64,000 nucleotides of DNA from Cervus elaphus (taxonomy: Eukaryota > Chordata > Mammalia > Artiodactyla > Cervidae), in contig NC_057831.1 of assembly GCF_910594005.1 (NCBI RefSeq), forward strand, positions 41,126,001 to 41,190,000, in the 5' to 3' direction. The notes under the pieces are model-generated. The model saw nothing but the letters and a program-made list of their open reading frames with translations. It was not told where the DNA came from and searched no databases. Position numbers and translations under genes: made by a program. Below are positions 54,312 through 64,000 of the stretch, piece by piece (the first letter of the stretch is position 1; each line of letters starts with the position of its first letter).

Positions 54312-54714
54312 AACTAGAAATGAGATGTAGAAAACAAGAAAGGAAAGAGGAAGGAGCTAGGGTATCTCTGGGAAATAACCTGCTATAGTCTAATCCATGG
54401 GGAGCTCAAGGGGATAAACAGGAGAGCAGATTCTATCCTGTCTTGAGGCTAAGGGGTGTATATTGACAGTAGGTAAATACACCTACTCTCCTAGTGTGTG
54501 TATGTGTGTGTGTGTGTGTGTCTGGAACTCCCAGGCACCTTGGGTGCACCCAAGGTCACAGGTGTGAGCCCTCAGTGAGTCCTCAGAGCTGGGGAACGGA
54601 CATGCCCACCAGGAAGAGGGGTTCCGAGAGACCTGAGCAGACACCAACAGCATTTGCTGTAGATCTTGACCCAAATCACACCCCTAGTAAAGAGAATACC
54701 TCAGCTTAAAACCC
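54312..54714. other. Unassigned sequence with a (TG)n tract
   Basis: A TG microsatellite lies at 54494-54522. The rest is moderately GC-rich and unassigned. Frames of 63-71 codons here read through the TG tract. Confidence 0.38.
54494..54522. repeat. (TG)n microsatellite
   Basis: About 14 TG units with one TATG interruption. Confidence 0.9.
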
Positions 54715-54718
54715 CAAA

Positions 54719-55440
54719 ATTCTTTCTGACTTACTTCACTTTTTATGACAGGTTCTAGGTCCATCCATGTCTTTACAAATAACCCAGTTTCATTCTTTCT
54801 TATGGCTGTGAAATATTCCACTATGCATATGTACCACATATTCTGTATCCATTCATCTATCAATGGACATTTAGATTGCTCTCATGTCTTGGCTATTGTA
54901 AACAGCCAATATTGTAAATAGTCCTGCAATGAACAATGAGGAGCATGAGCCTTTTTAAATTATGGCTTTCTCTGGATATATGCTCAGTAGTAGGATTCCT
55001 GGGTCATATGGTAGTTCTATTTTTAGTTTTTTAAAGGAACCTCTCTACTGTTCTCCAGAGTGGCTGTATCAATTTAGAAAAATGGTACAGACGAACCTAT
55101 TTGCAGGGCAGGAATAGAGATGCAGATGGAATAGAGCGAATAGACATGTAGATATCAGCGAGGTAGAGGGTGATGGACAAACTGGGAGATTGGGATTTAC
55201 ATATACACATAACCATATGTAAAATAGGTAACTAGTGGGAACCTACTGTATGTCGCAGGGGGTTCAGCTTGGTGCTCTGTGATGACCTAGATGGATAGGA
55301 TGGGGGGTGAGAGAATGGGAGGGCAGCTCAAGAAGGAGGGGATATATGTACACATATAGCTGATTCCCTTTGTTGTTAGCAAAAGCTAACACAAACTTGT
55401 AAAGCAACTATAACCCCTCAAAATCCCTCCTGCCAAAAAA
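54719..55440 (+). mobile_element. L1 3' end with inverted 5' segment (twin-primed)
   Basis: 54719-55080 is antisense L1 (ttctgacttacttcactttt, tctaggtccatccatgtctt, gaaatattccactatgcata, ctggatatatgctcagtagt). The strand switches near 55081 and continues in sense: aatggtacagacgaacctat, caaactgggagattgggatt, taaaataggtaactagtggg, gatgacctagatggatagga, ttgtaaagcaactataaccc. The outer edge of the inverted part lies a few dozen bases upstream of the sense start in L1 coordinates. Confidence 0.85.
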
Positions 55441-56829
55441 TCCAATTATTCTGATTTCTATATCAGTGCTTTTCACTCTCTACATTTTTTCTTCAGTATC
55501 ACATTGTGTTATGTTTTGCCCTTTAAGCATGCACACACACACACACACACACAAATGCCTCTGTTACGGTCCAGGTTGATCCATTAGCATCTATTTTTAA
55601 ATTAAGTATTAATTCAAACTAGGATAACAAAGTCAAGCCTATTTGACACCCTTCTTTAATCTTGCTTTTAATGAATAGATAAAAATAATTTTTAATTACA
55701 TGCATTATTTAAATAGTGTCTGAGGAACTTGGAGGTTGCATGAAAACAGTTGACTTCTTCCAGCATTTTAAATACTCTCCATGCCAAATCTTTGTTAGAC
55801 TAACACATTTACATTCTCTATGAATAAAAATTTGCTTAGAATCTCAGTTCAGACAGTGCTCCATTCACTACACGTTCCAAATGACTCAGTCTGAATTTTG
55901 GAGAAATTACTATGCATCTTCCATTTTCCTTTTATCAGAGATAAAATCATACAGGCAAGTGGAATTTGATGTTAGAAATTACAACCTAAAAATCAAACAA
56001 ACAAACCAAAGCATAACATGATGCCTGCCATCTAGCACTGCACAAAAGAACTGGCTTCGTTCCAACAATGGCGTGACTTATTGCAATAATACAAAGTGCT
56101 GTTTATAGGGAATGACAAACTCTAAATGAAAATTGCTTGTCTGAGCCCCAGGAGCCTACGTTCATCCATTTCTCTCCTTCCCCTCAAGTCAGCATCCCTT
56201 CCATTTAAACACAGATATTCAGGGGATTTCTACATCCTCCACTCATCTTGCATCCCTCTCTTTTCCTCTTATCTCTCCTATTTTACCTATTCTGAAAGCA
56301 AGTTTCAGGGCTCTCAACTTTGGAATAAGTAGCAGAGAGGTCAGGACATTTGGAGTAAGTAGAATGTTTGATTGGATGACCCTGTGTGTAAGCATTTCAT
56401 GTAGAAGAAAATGCTATGGTAGAGGGCTGCCTATGATAAGGCCACCATGCCCCGTGATAATGACACAGTAATTGATTGAGCAGGTGAAAATTAACACAGC
56501 TTGGGCAGATTACGTGATAAATGTATCCCAACCTGGCTACATTTTAAGCCTTGGGAGTGACAAAGTAGGGAGATAAGGTGTATTTCTTTGGGGTACAGGG
56601 AGGATGAGTCAGAGACCAAGTCCCTGGAAGTATTTTCTCTGAAAAGGGAATCACATAGAGTGAAGCATCTCATATCTTATTTTAAACCATAGCCAGAAAC
56701 ATTGCTCCTCAATGAGCAATTTGCAAAACACTTCCCTAGGGATTTCTGATGTCTGTCAGAAACATCTCTGTACATTTCTTTCTGTTCCTTGGAGAGAAAG
56801 GAAGGGTGGTAATATTTGTGACATATGTT
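55441..56829. other. Unassigned sequence
   Basis: No gene or repeat recognised apart from a (CA)11 tract at 55532-55553. 56120-56300 is CT-rich. Confidence 0.38.
55532..55553. repeat. (CA)n microsatellite
   Basis: Eleven uninterrupted CA units. Confidence 0.93.
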
Positions 56830-56935
56830 ATGCCTTTCATCTGTTATTTAGTTTTCACAAAGAATTTTGAGGAGAAAATTTTACTCTTCTTTGCTGACAA
56901 GAAAACTAACACTTAAAGAAGCTGAAAAGAAAACA
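56830..56935 (-). mobile_element. MIR-like fragment (antisense)
   Basis: tgcctttcatctgttattta, gttttcacaaagaattttga and gacaagaaaactaacactta faintly follow antisense MIR. Confidence 0.4.
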
Positions 56936-57099
56936 AAAAGAAATGAAAAATAATAACACAGATTCACTAAAAGAAAGAGCTTGGATTTCGATCCCAACAC
57001 TTTTGATCCAGATGTTCACACTCTTTCTACTCTTTCATGCTGCCCATAGCTTAATACATTTCCTAAATGTGTTCTGTTGGATGTTAATAGGAGTGAGCT

Positions 57100-57372
57100 T
57101 CAGTTCAGTTCAGTTCAGTCGCTCAGTTGTGTCCGACTCTTTGCAACCCCATGAGTCACAGCACGCCAGGCATCCCTGTCCATCACCAACTCCATGAGTT
57201 TACCCAAACTCATGTCCATTGAGTCGGTGATGCCATCCAGCCATCTCATCCTCTGTCATCCCCTTCTCCTACTGCCCCCAATCCCTCCCAGCATCAGGGT
57301 CTTTTCCAATGAGTCAACTCTTTGCATGAGGTGGCCAAAGGATTGGAATCTCAGCTTCAGCATCAGTCCTTC
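57100..57372 (-). mobile_element. BovB 3' end (antisense)
   Basis: Begins with the terminal (cagtt)n repeat and reads cagttgtgtccgactctttg, gccatccagccatctcatcc, and agtcaactctttgcatgagg to about cagcatcagtccttc. Only the last 270 bp of BovB are present. Confidence 0.93.
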
Positions 57373-57383
57373 AAGCAGGCCAG

Positions 57384-57861
57384 TTTGCTTACAAGACTTC
57401 TCTACACTTCTAATACATCCACGTATGTTCTGAGTCTCCAAAGTGACCGACAGCAGTGTTTCCAAATTTCCACGGTCATTGAGGCCTTTTCTTGCCTGAC
57501 CTTTGACTCTACTGAAAACACTTTCTTGGTGGCTCAGACAGTAACAAGTCTGCCTGCAATGGAGGAGACCCGGATTCAACCCCTGGGTCGGGGAGATCCT
57601 CTGCAGAAGGGAATGGCTACCTACTCTAGTGTTCTTGCCTGGAGAATCCCATGGACAGAGGAGCCTGGTGGGCTCCATGGGGTTGCGAACAGTTGGACAT
57701 GACTGAACAACTAGCACACTTGGTTGCAAGATTTCTCAGCACTTCTAATATGTCCAAGTATGTTCTGAGTCTCCAAAGGGACCTACAACACAGTGTTTCC
57801 AAAATTCCATGATCAGAGAGGCCTTTTCTTGCCTGATCTTTGACTCTACTGAAAACACTTT
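57384..57861. repeat. 140-bp direct duplication around a Bov-tA
   Basis: Copy 1 (57384-57523) and copy 2 (57719-57861) share acttctaat, gtatgttctgagtctccaaa, cagtgtttccaaa, gaggccttttcttgcctga and tttgactctactgaaaacac in the same order, about 85-90% identical by eye. The Bov-tA at 57524-57718 lies exactly between them. Confidence 0.9.
57524..57718 (+). mobile_element. Bov-tA SINE
   Basis: Sense copy from tcttggtggctcagacagta to tggacatgactgaacaacta. A possible six-base TSD (acactt) is visible at its edges, inside the longer flanking duplication. Confidence 0.93.
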
Positions 57862-58261
57862 AGAAACTACTGTTTGTTACTCTGGTACTTCTGTTATTCT
57901 GGTATTACTGTGACTCTGGTAGTTCTCTACAACAGGAGACAGGAGAGAAGAGGAAGTTAAGGGGCTAAGTTTTTTTTGTTTGTTTGTTTTAATTTCTTAG
58001 ACTTCTGCATTGCCTGAAATTTTATGAGCTTGCATTAATTTGGCAAAGAAAAAAACAAAGTTTTTTCACATTCATTTTACATTCATTTATATGAATTAAA
58101 ATAATATTATAATAATACCAATAATGTTATGGATGCTCCCATTGGAAAGTATTCACAAATATATGAAAATAAATGTGTTTGAATCAAAGTACCATAACTC
58201 TTCTAATCACTATGTAAAAGCAAAAACTAGACTCTATTCATTTAATGCCTTAAGAATGTTT
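57862..58261. other. Unassigned AT-rich sequence
   Basis: Nothing recognised. Confidence 0.35.
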
Positions 58262-58459
58262 CAGCTGGCCCTCCACATCCTTGGGTTCAGCATCCATGGA
58301 TTCAGTGAACTATTGATGGAAATTAGTTGAAACCTCAGATGCAGAACCTAAGGGTAAACTGGACCAGTGTCATTTTATATAAGGGATTTGAACATCCTCA
58401 GATTTTGCCATCCAAGAGGGTCCTAGAACAAATTCCCAGAGGTTACCAAGGGAAGACTG
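58262..58459. mobile_element. Tigger-type (TcMar) MITE
   Basis: Non-autonomous DNA transposon. cagctggccctccacatcct at the left and the reverse of cagtcttcccttggtaacct at the right form the terminal inverted repeats, with tttatataagggatttgaac and atcctcagattttgccatcc inside. TA follows the right end; the left TA is mutated. Confidence 0.75.
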
Positions 58460-58494
58460 TATAATAGTAAGTCAATAATAAACAGAGTTAGGTA

Positions 58495-58690
58495 AGCCAG
58501 ATATTGTTCTAAGTGCCTTATACACATATACTTATTCATTTAATCATCACAATAATCCCCTGACATAAATATTATTATCTCCACATGATAGATAAGGAAC
58601 ACAAAATGTGGGAAAGTTAATTTACTTCTCAAAAGGCCTCCTAGTGCCCAAGCAAGTGTGTGGAAGAATCTGGTACCAAATGTGTTTTAT
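58495..58690 (-). mobile_element. MIR SINE (antisense)
   Basis: gatattgttctaagtgcctt, ttatttaat-type block, tcatcacaataatcccctga, ataaatattattatctccac follow antisense MIR. Confidence 0.68.
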
Positions 58691-58694
58691 TAGT

Positions 58695-58814
58695 TCCATA
58701 CTGCTGCTTCTTGTTCAGTAGCCAAGTCATGTCGATGACCCCACGGACTGCAGCATTCCAGGCTTCTCTATCTTTCACCATCTCCCAGAGTTTGCCCAAG
58801 TTCATATCCATACT
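58695..58814 (-). mobile_element. Very short BovB 3' end with probable TSD
   Basis: About 104 bp (58703-58806) of antisense BovB end: accccacggactgcagcatt, caggcttctctatctttcac and gagtttgcccaagttcatat. tccatact at 58695-58702 and 58807-58814 is the likely TSD. Confidence 0.8.
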
Positions 58815-58895
58815 TATAACCCTCACAACGTATTTTGCAAAGGAGTCTAGAAGCCTTTAGAGGGTTTCTATGGCTTATGAAAAGACTAATAAGGG

Positions 58896-59149
58896 CTCCT
58901 AACATTTTGAGTGCATAATCAGTCACTCAGTCACGTCTGATTCTTTGCAAGGCCATGTGACCCCATGGACTGTAACCTGCCAAGCTCCTCTGTCCATGGG
59001 ATTTCCCAGACAAGAATACTAGAGTGGGTTGCCACTTCCTCCTCCAGGGGATCTCCCCGACACAAGGATCAAACCCGCATCTCCTATGTTTTCTGCATTG
59101 GCAGGCAGATTCTTTCCCACTGAGCCACCTGGGAAGCCTCCTACCATTT
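58896..59149 (-). mobile_element. Bov-tA SINE with target-site duplication
   Basis: Antisense copy (58908-59137) with ctcctaacattt (58896-58907) and ctcctaccattt (59138-59149) differing at one base. A small duplication (ggccatgtgaccccatgg) enlarges the BovB-like half near 58950. Confidence 0.95.
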
Positions 59150-59779
59150 GACTTCCTCTATTTAACTTTTCACCACCCCCCCCCCCACTCCTCCTTTTGA
59201 GTTTTGGGGAAATACCATATGTACATAATATAAAAAATATTTTAGAATTAAAAAAACTGTAAAATTTGATTTAGCAAAGTAAAAGTTGTAGTATTTTACA
59301 GTTATTTAACTCCCTTACTCATAGTCACTTGCTGAGTTTATATTAAGTACAGCTGTAGGGGATATAAGCAGGAGTTACAAACTCTTTCTCTCTGAAGCGC
59401 TGCTTGGCTTTACCGAGGAGGAAAGATGTTTAACTACCAGAAACTGGGCTTGTTCCTCCAGTGGCAGGGTTAGTGTTGATTCATGCACAGCCTCTCCTCA
59501 TGAAGTCTTCCTTATTACCAAGGGCATATGAACCACAATTTGATGACCAGTCCAGGGGCGCTGCGAACTCAACACTGGCTCACAGCACCGCTATCCCCCA
59601 AGGAGCTAAGTGTCCAGTGCAAAGTGTGAGAGACTTCAGCTAAAAGAGAAGCCACTATCACTATTACAAAAAAAAAAAAAAAATTAACAGAAAGAGAAAA
59701 TGGACATACTCCCTAAACTAGGTTGAAAAAAAATCAATAACTATTGCAAATAAGAGGGAAAAAAAAGGAAATAAGAAGA
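59150..59779. other. Unassigned, with C11 and A16 runs
   Basis: C11 at 59176-59186 and A16 at 59668-59683. 59380-59650 is GC-richer with a 60-codon frame lacking recognisable features. The A16 run ends that block, so it might be an unrecognised retrocopy, but no parent is evident. Confidence 0.38.
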
Positions 59780-60025
59780 GATGTTTATACAGTGCTTACC
59801 TTGGGCCAGGCACTACAAGTGCTTTACATATTTTAGCTCATTTATCCTCAAAGCTCTACGATATCAACACCATTATTACCTCCTTTTTACTGATGAGGAC
59901 ACTGGAGCAAAAAAATGATAAGAAATGTGTGCGCAAGAATCCAAAGCAGGTAAGACCCAGGCTAGGGCTCAAACTCAAGTTGTCAGACTCCAGAGTACTT
60001 AACACCACCTGGCCAACTATGATAC
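59780..60025 (-). mobile_element. MIR SINE (antisense)
   Basis: ttgggccaggcactacaagt, gctttacatattttagctca, ttattacctcctttttactg, gatgaggacactggagc and gggctcaaactcaagttgtc follow antisense MIR. Confidence 0.74.
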
Positions 60026-60074
60026 AATGTGTAACAAGTACTGACTGGATGACCCCACTTGTTGACTACTGCCC

Positions 60075-60230
60075 TTAATGTTGTCACAAGAATGCTAAGG
60101 GGTCAGTATTATCCCCACTTGTCAGAGAAGGAAAAGTAACACCAGATAACTTGCTAGTGACTGAATCTAGACAAAAACATAAGAGTATTTGAAACCAACG
60201 CAGTGTTCTTTCCATGATACTATCATTTCA
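60075..60230 (-). mobile_element. MIR SINE (antisense), second copy
   Basis: gtcagtattatccccacttg, tcagagaaggaaaagtaaca and aacttgctagtgactgaatc follow antisense MIR again, so this is a separate element or a duplicate of the previous one. Confidence 0.55.
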
Positions 60231-60423
60231 GGGGAGTTGTTTTGGGACTTAAGTTCTTCCATAGTGCAAATCATGTATCACTTACATTGCATCCCCAGAT
60301 CATAGCCTAAAGTCATAATGTAGAGTTTTATCCTACACCAAATTGCATTGATTTGAAAAGTTAACCTATTGCTCTTCACATTCATTATTTAAGAAAAAAA
60401 ATCTAGCAATGGAAAAGGAAAAT

Positions 60424-60676
60424 TATGTGGATCACATGTGTGTGCATGAGTACTCAGCTGCTTCAGTCATGTCTAACTCTTTGCGACTCTGAGGACTGTA
60501 GCCCACCAGGCTCCTCTGTCCGTGGAGTTTTCTAGGCAAGAATACTGGAATGGGTTACCGTGCCCTCCTCCAGGGGATCTTCCCAACCCAGGAATCAAAC
60601 CTGTATCTCTTGCATCTCTTGCATTGCAGGCAGATTCTTTATATACTGAGCCACCTGGAAAGTCCTATATGGATCA
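60424..60676 (-). mobile_element. Bov-tA SINE with target-site duplication
   Basis: Antisense copy (60435-60665) with tatgtggatca (60424-60434) and tatatggatca (60666-60676), one mismatch. Confidence 0.95.
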
Positions 60677-60710
60677 TTCCTATGGTCAAATTTTATAAAG
60701 GACTTTTGAA

Positions 60711-60729
60711 AATATATATATATATATAT
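60711..60729. repeat. (AT)n microsatellite
   Basis: Nine AT units between two oppositely oriented Bov-tA elements. Confidence 0.88.
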
Positions 60730-60737
60730 GTGAGGTA

Positions 60738-60941
60738 TTTAGGGATTTTCTGGTGCCAGATGGTAAAGAGTCTGCCTGCAATGCAGACTGGGGTTCAATC
60801 CCTGGGTCAGGAAGGCCCTCTGGAGAAGGAAACAGCAACCCACTCCAGTATCCCTGCCTGGAAAATCCCATGGCTGGAGGACCCTGACGAACTACAGTCC
60901 ATGGGGTCACAAAGACTTGGACACGACTGAGCGACTTCACA
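60738..60941 (+). mobile_element. Bov-tA SINE
   Basis: Sense copy from ggattttctggtgccagatg to acgactgagcgacttcacaa. It lies 60 bp from an antisense copy, so the pair can form a long hairpin in RNA. Confidence 0.94.
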
Positions 60942-62189
60942 AGAAGACGAGAAATGTGAGGTTTTTAGAATTCCTTGCTCAGGAGCCATTCAATGGGATC
61001 TTTGCAATGGTCTTAAACACTTCCTTCTAATGCTGGAAGCCCCTTTCTATCCCTCTTTTCCTTCCAACCTGCTTGCAGAATTAAATAACTTGTACCTAGG
61101 TTTTCTCGTGAATGGTGACCACTCTGATGCAGGCAAGCTGCCGTTTGAGAAAGAAAATGATTGAAGCTCAGAAGTCAAGGAAGCCAAGAATTGCCAAGAA
61201 GGAGCAAACGTCCCTCTGCATTCTCCTTCCTCGCCCCACCCTTTCCTCCCATATCACACTCCCAGGCCAATTTTCCCTTTCAGAGGAAATGAAGCAAAAC
61301 ACATAAATGGAGTGAAATGGTTTATTCCTCAGAGTCGTAAAACCACAGTTCCTTGTAAAAGGTGAAGAAAATGAGCTCCTCTTGGAGATAAGTGAGGCTT
61401 TTAGGTAAAATATCAATATCCCAGGCCCTTGATAACTTCCTGACATATGACTTTCTATAGAGACAGCTTTTTGTCATCCACCATGGAAACTGTTTGACTT
61501 GAAGCAGAAAAATGATTTCAAATTATGAAAATCTGACCTTCAAGTACAGAGATGCTTCCTCTGAATGATCTTATTTCAAAGATAAACAAACATAGAACTG
61601 CTCAATTTTAAATATGTGTTCTGGATCAAAAAAAAATTTTTTCATTTTTAAATTGATAAATGACTGTTTCAGTGGGCACTGCATTTCTCCTATTGGAAAA
61701 AATAATGTGCATTTCATATTAATATTCTTTTCCTTTTAAAAATAACCTCTAAGATGTGGTTTACACACATGCCAAAAATGGACAAGTTCAAAGGAGAAAT
61801 GAAAAATGCTGGTGTTTGTTCTCTCCACACTGTGTGTGTACTTTTTAAAGTGGGATCATCATTTTGCATACCGCTTTGAAACTTATTCTTTTAACTTAAG
61901 AAATATATTCTAAACACCTTTTCAACACAGTGGTATTTGACAGTCTCAAAGGACATATGCTAGGCAAATGAGGGGATTGATCAGTAGGAAAATGAAGTAG
62001 GGCTCTTGCCCAAACTGAATGAATTCAAAATTGAAGCAATGGCCAGGAGAGATGACACTGATCAGGCAGGAATCCGAGCTTAAGAAGGGCAGCAGGTTGG
62101 ACCCAGAAGAGGCAGCCAGGAAACCACAAGATAGGGCCTTTCCTCAAGGAGGGAGGTATAAGACCTGGTGAGCAAGAACCAGGAAAGAT
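60942..62189. other. Unassigned sequence
   Basis: Nothing recognised. Frames of 64 (+) and 92 codons (-) at 61112-61306 and 61168-61446 overlap on opposite strands without domains. Confidence 0.36.
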
Positions 62190-62425
62190 AAGAACACATA
62201 CTTGGACACTTACTAGCGGCCAGAACGAGTCATCCCAAGCACTTTATGTCCATTAAAAATGTTTTGCTTTCAGACAGTATTCTGTGAGCTAGATGCAGTA
62301 GAGAATTTTATAGAATACATAGAGGATCAGGAAGCTTAAATAATTTTCCTGAGATCACACAGCTAGTTAGAGTACAGATTGCAGTCAGGATGGTTTCAAT
62401 CCAGACATATAGTGCATTCCTCTTC
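62190..62425 (-). mobile_element. MIR SINE (antisense)
   Basis: ggacacttactagcggccag, gcactttatgtccattaaaa, ttgctttcagacagtattct, tttcctgagatcacacagct and agtacagattgcagtcagga follow antisense MIR. Confidence 0.66.
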
Positions 62426-62784
62426 AATCCACAGTCAAATTTCATTCTCTCTCCAGTGCTCTTTTGCACTGTGCCTTTGTTCTTATATACATGGTTAATT
62501 ATAAGTTCACCTCCCAAAGAATCTTCATAGATCTTGATGCAAAAGAATTAAGAATCAGGTTCTTTAAACAGACAGTTTATCAAATTAACTGATGAAGTTC
62601 ATCGTTTATGTTGTCGGAGACTGTGTGCGTGTGATATATCTAAGTGTGTGCCCTTATGAGTCTAGTGTATGATTACACAAATACATATTTGTACACAAGT
62701 TTGTACATGTGGAGAGACATACAAAATTGCTTACCTCATTGATTTAAATAGTCCTTGAACACACAGTTTTGAAGATAGGGCACA
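62426..62784. other. Unassigned sequence
   Basis: Nothing recognised. Confidence 0.35.
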
Positions 62785-62868
62785 GATTAGTAGCTACTAA
62801 GTATTGATTAGTAACTGCTAGGAATTGATTAGTAACTACTAGATATAGATTAATAACTACTAGATACA
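62785..62868. repeat. 21-bp tandem repeat, four units
   Basis: Units at 62785-62805, 62806-62826, 62827-62847 and 62848-62868, each starting gatta and following the pattern gattagtaactactagatat with two to six differences. Copies diverge, so the array is not recent. Confidence 0.95.
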
Positions 62869-63129
62869 GAATTGAGAAATAAAAATTTCAATCACTAATC
62901 CATGCCTCATCACACAGCTAGAGGACATAATCCCCACCTAGTTTCATATCAAATTTTCTGTAGTTGGACCTCTATAGTCTGAGCCATTATATCTGTTTTT
63001 GCATATTTGGAGGTTGTATTAACCATATCCTCTCTAATATTTCCCAGCTACTTTTGTCATTCTTCCAACTTGCTACACAATTTTGCCCTTCTCTTTGAAT
63101 ATTTCTGGAAAGAATGATCTAGCAGTAGC
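62869..63129. other. Unassigned sequence
   Basis: Nothing recognised. Confidence 0.33.
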
Positions 63130-63590
63130 GTACCTAAGAAAGTGCTTACTTTATCCCAGTCAGGGAGAGTCTTCTTTTAAAATGATGATCCCAGACCTCA
63201 AATGGGCACTAAAGCAGTGCCTAGCAATGGCCTCACATTTGCTCAGTAAACTCACTCCCCCAAATTCTAAAAAGATTAGACTGTACTTTCTCTCTTTAAA
63301 ACATCCATTACTCCCTACTTCACAAATGCTTTTCACCTCACTCCATTTCACAGTAACAGAAGAAGAAAGCAAATGGTAAATGTACCAACATTTACGTTGG
63401 TATCCTCTGCCATCTGTAGCTTATAATACAGGGAAGGAAAGTCTCCACTGCAACCAAGGCCAACTCCTCTTAACAGCAGGGACCTCAGTGTTTTTGCCCT
63501 TGTTGTATCCCTAGCCCCTAGAACAGCATACGGTAAAACTTTGGTTAAGTATAGATTAAATGAAAGTATGTATGAATGAATGAATACCCA
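63130..63590 (+). mobile_element. L2 LINE, mainly 3' end (sense)
   Basis: The end is clear: acagcagggacctcagtgtt, cttgttgtatccctagcccc, tagaacagcatacggtaaaa, then aatgaatgaata. The upstream part (cttttcacctcactccattt) is only L2-like. The 98-codon frame 63083-63379 carries no recognisable domain. Confidence 0.52.
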
Positions 63591-63819
63591 TGAACATGGA
63601 AAGGTCCATCTGTCCTAGATGAAGACTAGGGAAAAGGTAAACATGAAGATTTCTATGGTGGCACTCCAAATTTATAGCATACAGCTATAATAGGTAATCA
63701 CAAATAAAACAAATTATAAATAAATAATAAATTCATTGTTTATATTCACCCATGCCTCCCTTTCTCAGTCTTTGTCCTACCTGGATTTTACACTGTATGT
63801 ACAATAAATGGCCACATTT

Positions 63820-64000
63820 ATTCCAGTAGTCATGTACAGATGTGAGAGCTGGGCCGTAAAGAATACCAGGCACTGAAGAACTGATGCTTTTGAACTGTGG
63901 TGCTGGAGAAGACTCTTGAGAGTCCTTTGGACTGCAAGGAGATCAAACCAGTCAATCCAAAAGGAAATAAACCCTCAATATTCATTGGAAGGACTGATGC
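63820..64000 (+). mobile_element. BovB ORF end, continues beyond the window
   Basis: Sense BovB from agtagtcatgtacagatgtg through gctgggccgtaaagaatacc, gatgcttttgaactgtggtg and ggactgcaaggagatcaaac, cut off by the window end at ttggaaggactgatgc. Confidence 0.93.

Noticed and set aside
1..64000. CRISPR arrays, operons, prophages or other prokaryotic systems
   Set aside because: No regularly spaced repeats, dense ORFs or ribosome binding patterns. The repeat content is ruminant nuclear DNA.

Overview
The window is nuclear DNA of a ruminant (cattle, sheep, goat or a close relative; the sequence alone does not decide which). The evidence is the repeat content: about two dozen Bov-tA/Bov-A/Bov-A2 SINEs, nine stretches of the RTE-type LINE BovB, CHR-2 tRNA SINEs and ruminant L1 3' ends. 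These lie on a background of older mammalian MIR, L2, HAL1, L1M, MER5A, Tigger and MaLR-type LTR remnants. Base composition is AT-rich and no CpG island is visible.

I found no host protein-coding gene, RNA gene, CRISPR array or prokaryotic feature. The longest open frames lie in BovB, L2 or LTR remnants, or are short low-complexity frames. The window is best read as intergenic or deep intronic sequence. Repeats were identified by recalling family consensus patterns, so family names are firm for Bov-tA, BovB, Bov-A2 and CHR-2. They are softer for MIR, L2, L1M and LTR subfamilies, and boundaries without target-site duplications (TSDs) are approximate.

Layout. 0-6.6 kb: nested CHR-2 SINEs, an L1M split by a Bov-tA, two more Bov-tA and an LTR remnant. 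7-16 kb: Bov-tA, MIR, an antisense LTR, a second L1M split by a Bov-tA, and an L1 3' end with a 5' inversion. 16-31 kb: two Bov-A2, MER5A, a BovB 3' end, and many L2/MIR relics. 31-36 kb: MIR split by CHR-2, and a BovB with a second BovB piece inside. 38.8-43.7 kb: an almost full-length BovB whose 5' part is inverted, bounded by an exact 12-bp TSD, followed by a small BovB 3' end. 44-49 kb: an LTR with a SINE between duplicated segments, and HAL1 split by a Bov-tA. 50-55.5 kb: BovB 3' end, a tRNA-head-only SINE, L1M, a single-unit Bov-A, and a second 5'-inverted L1. 57-64 kb: BovB pieces, a SINE between two copies of a 140-bp segment, a Tigger MITE, several MIR, a 21-bp tandem repeat, and a BovB that runs off the end.

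The notable structures are rearrangements: three LINE copies from two clades with the twin-priming layout, and two SINEs sitting between duplications far longer than a TSD. I did not find a new biological system.
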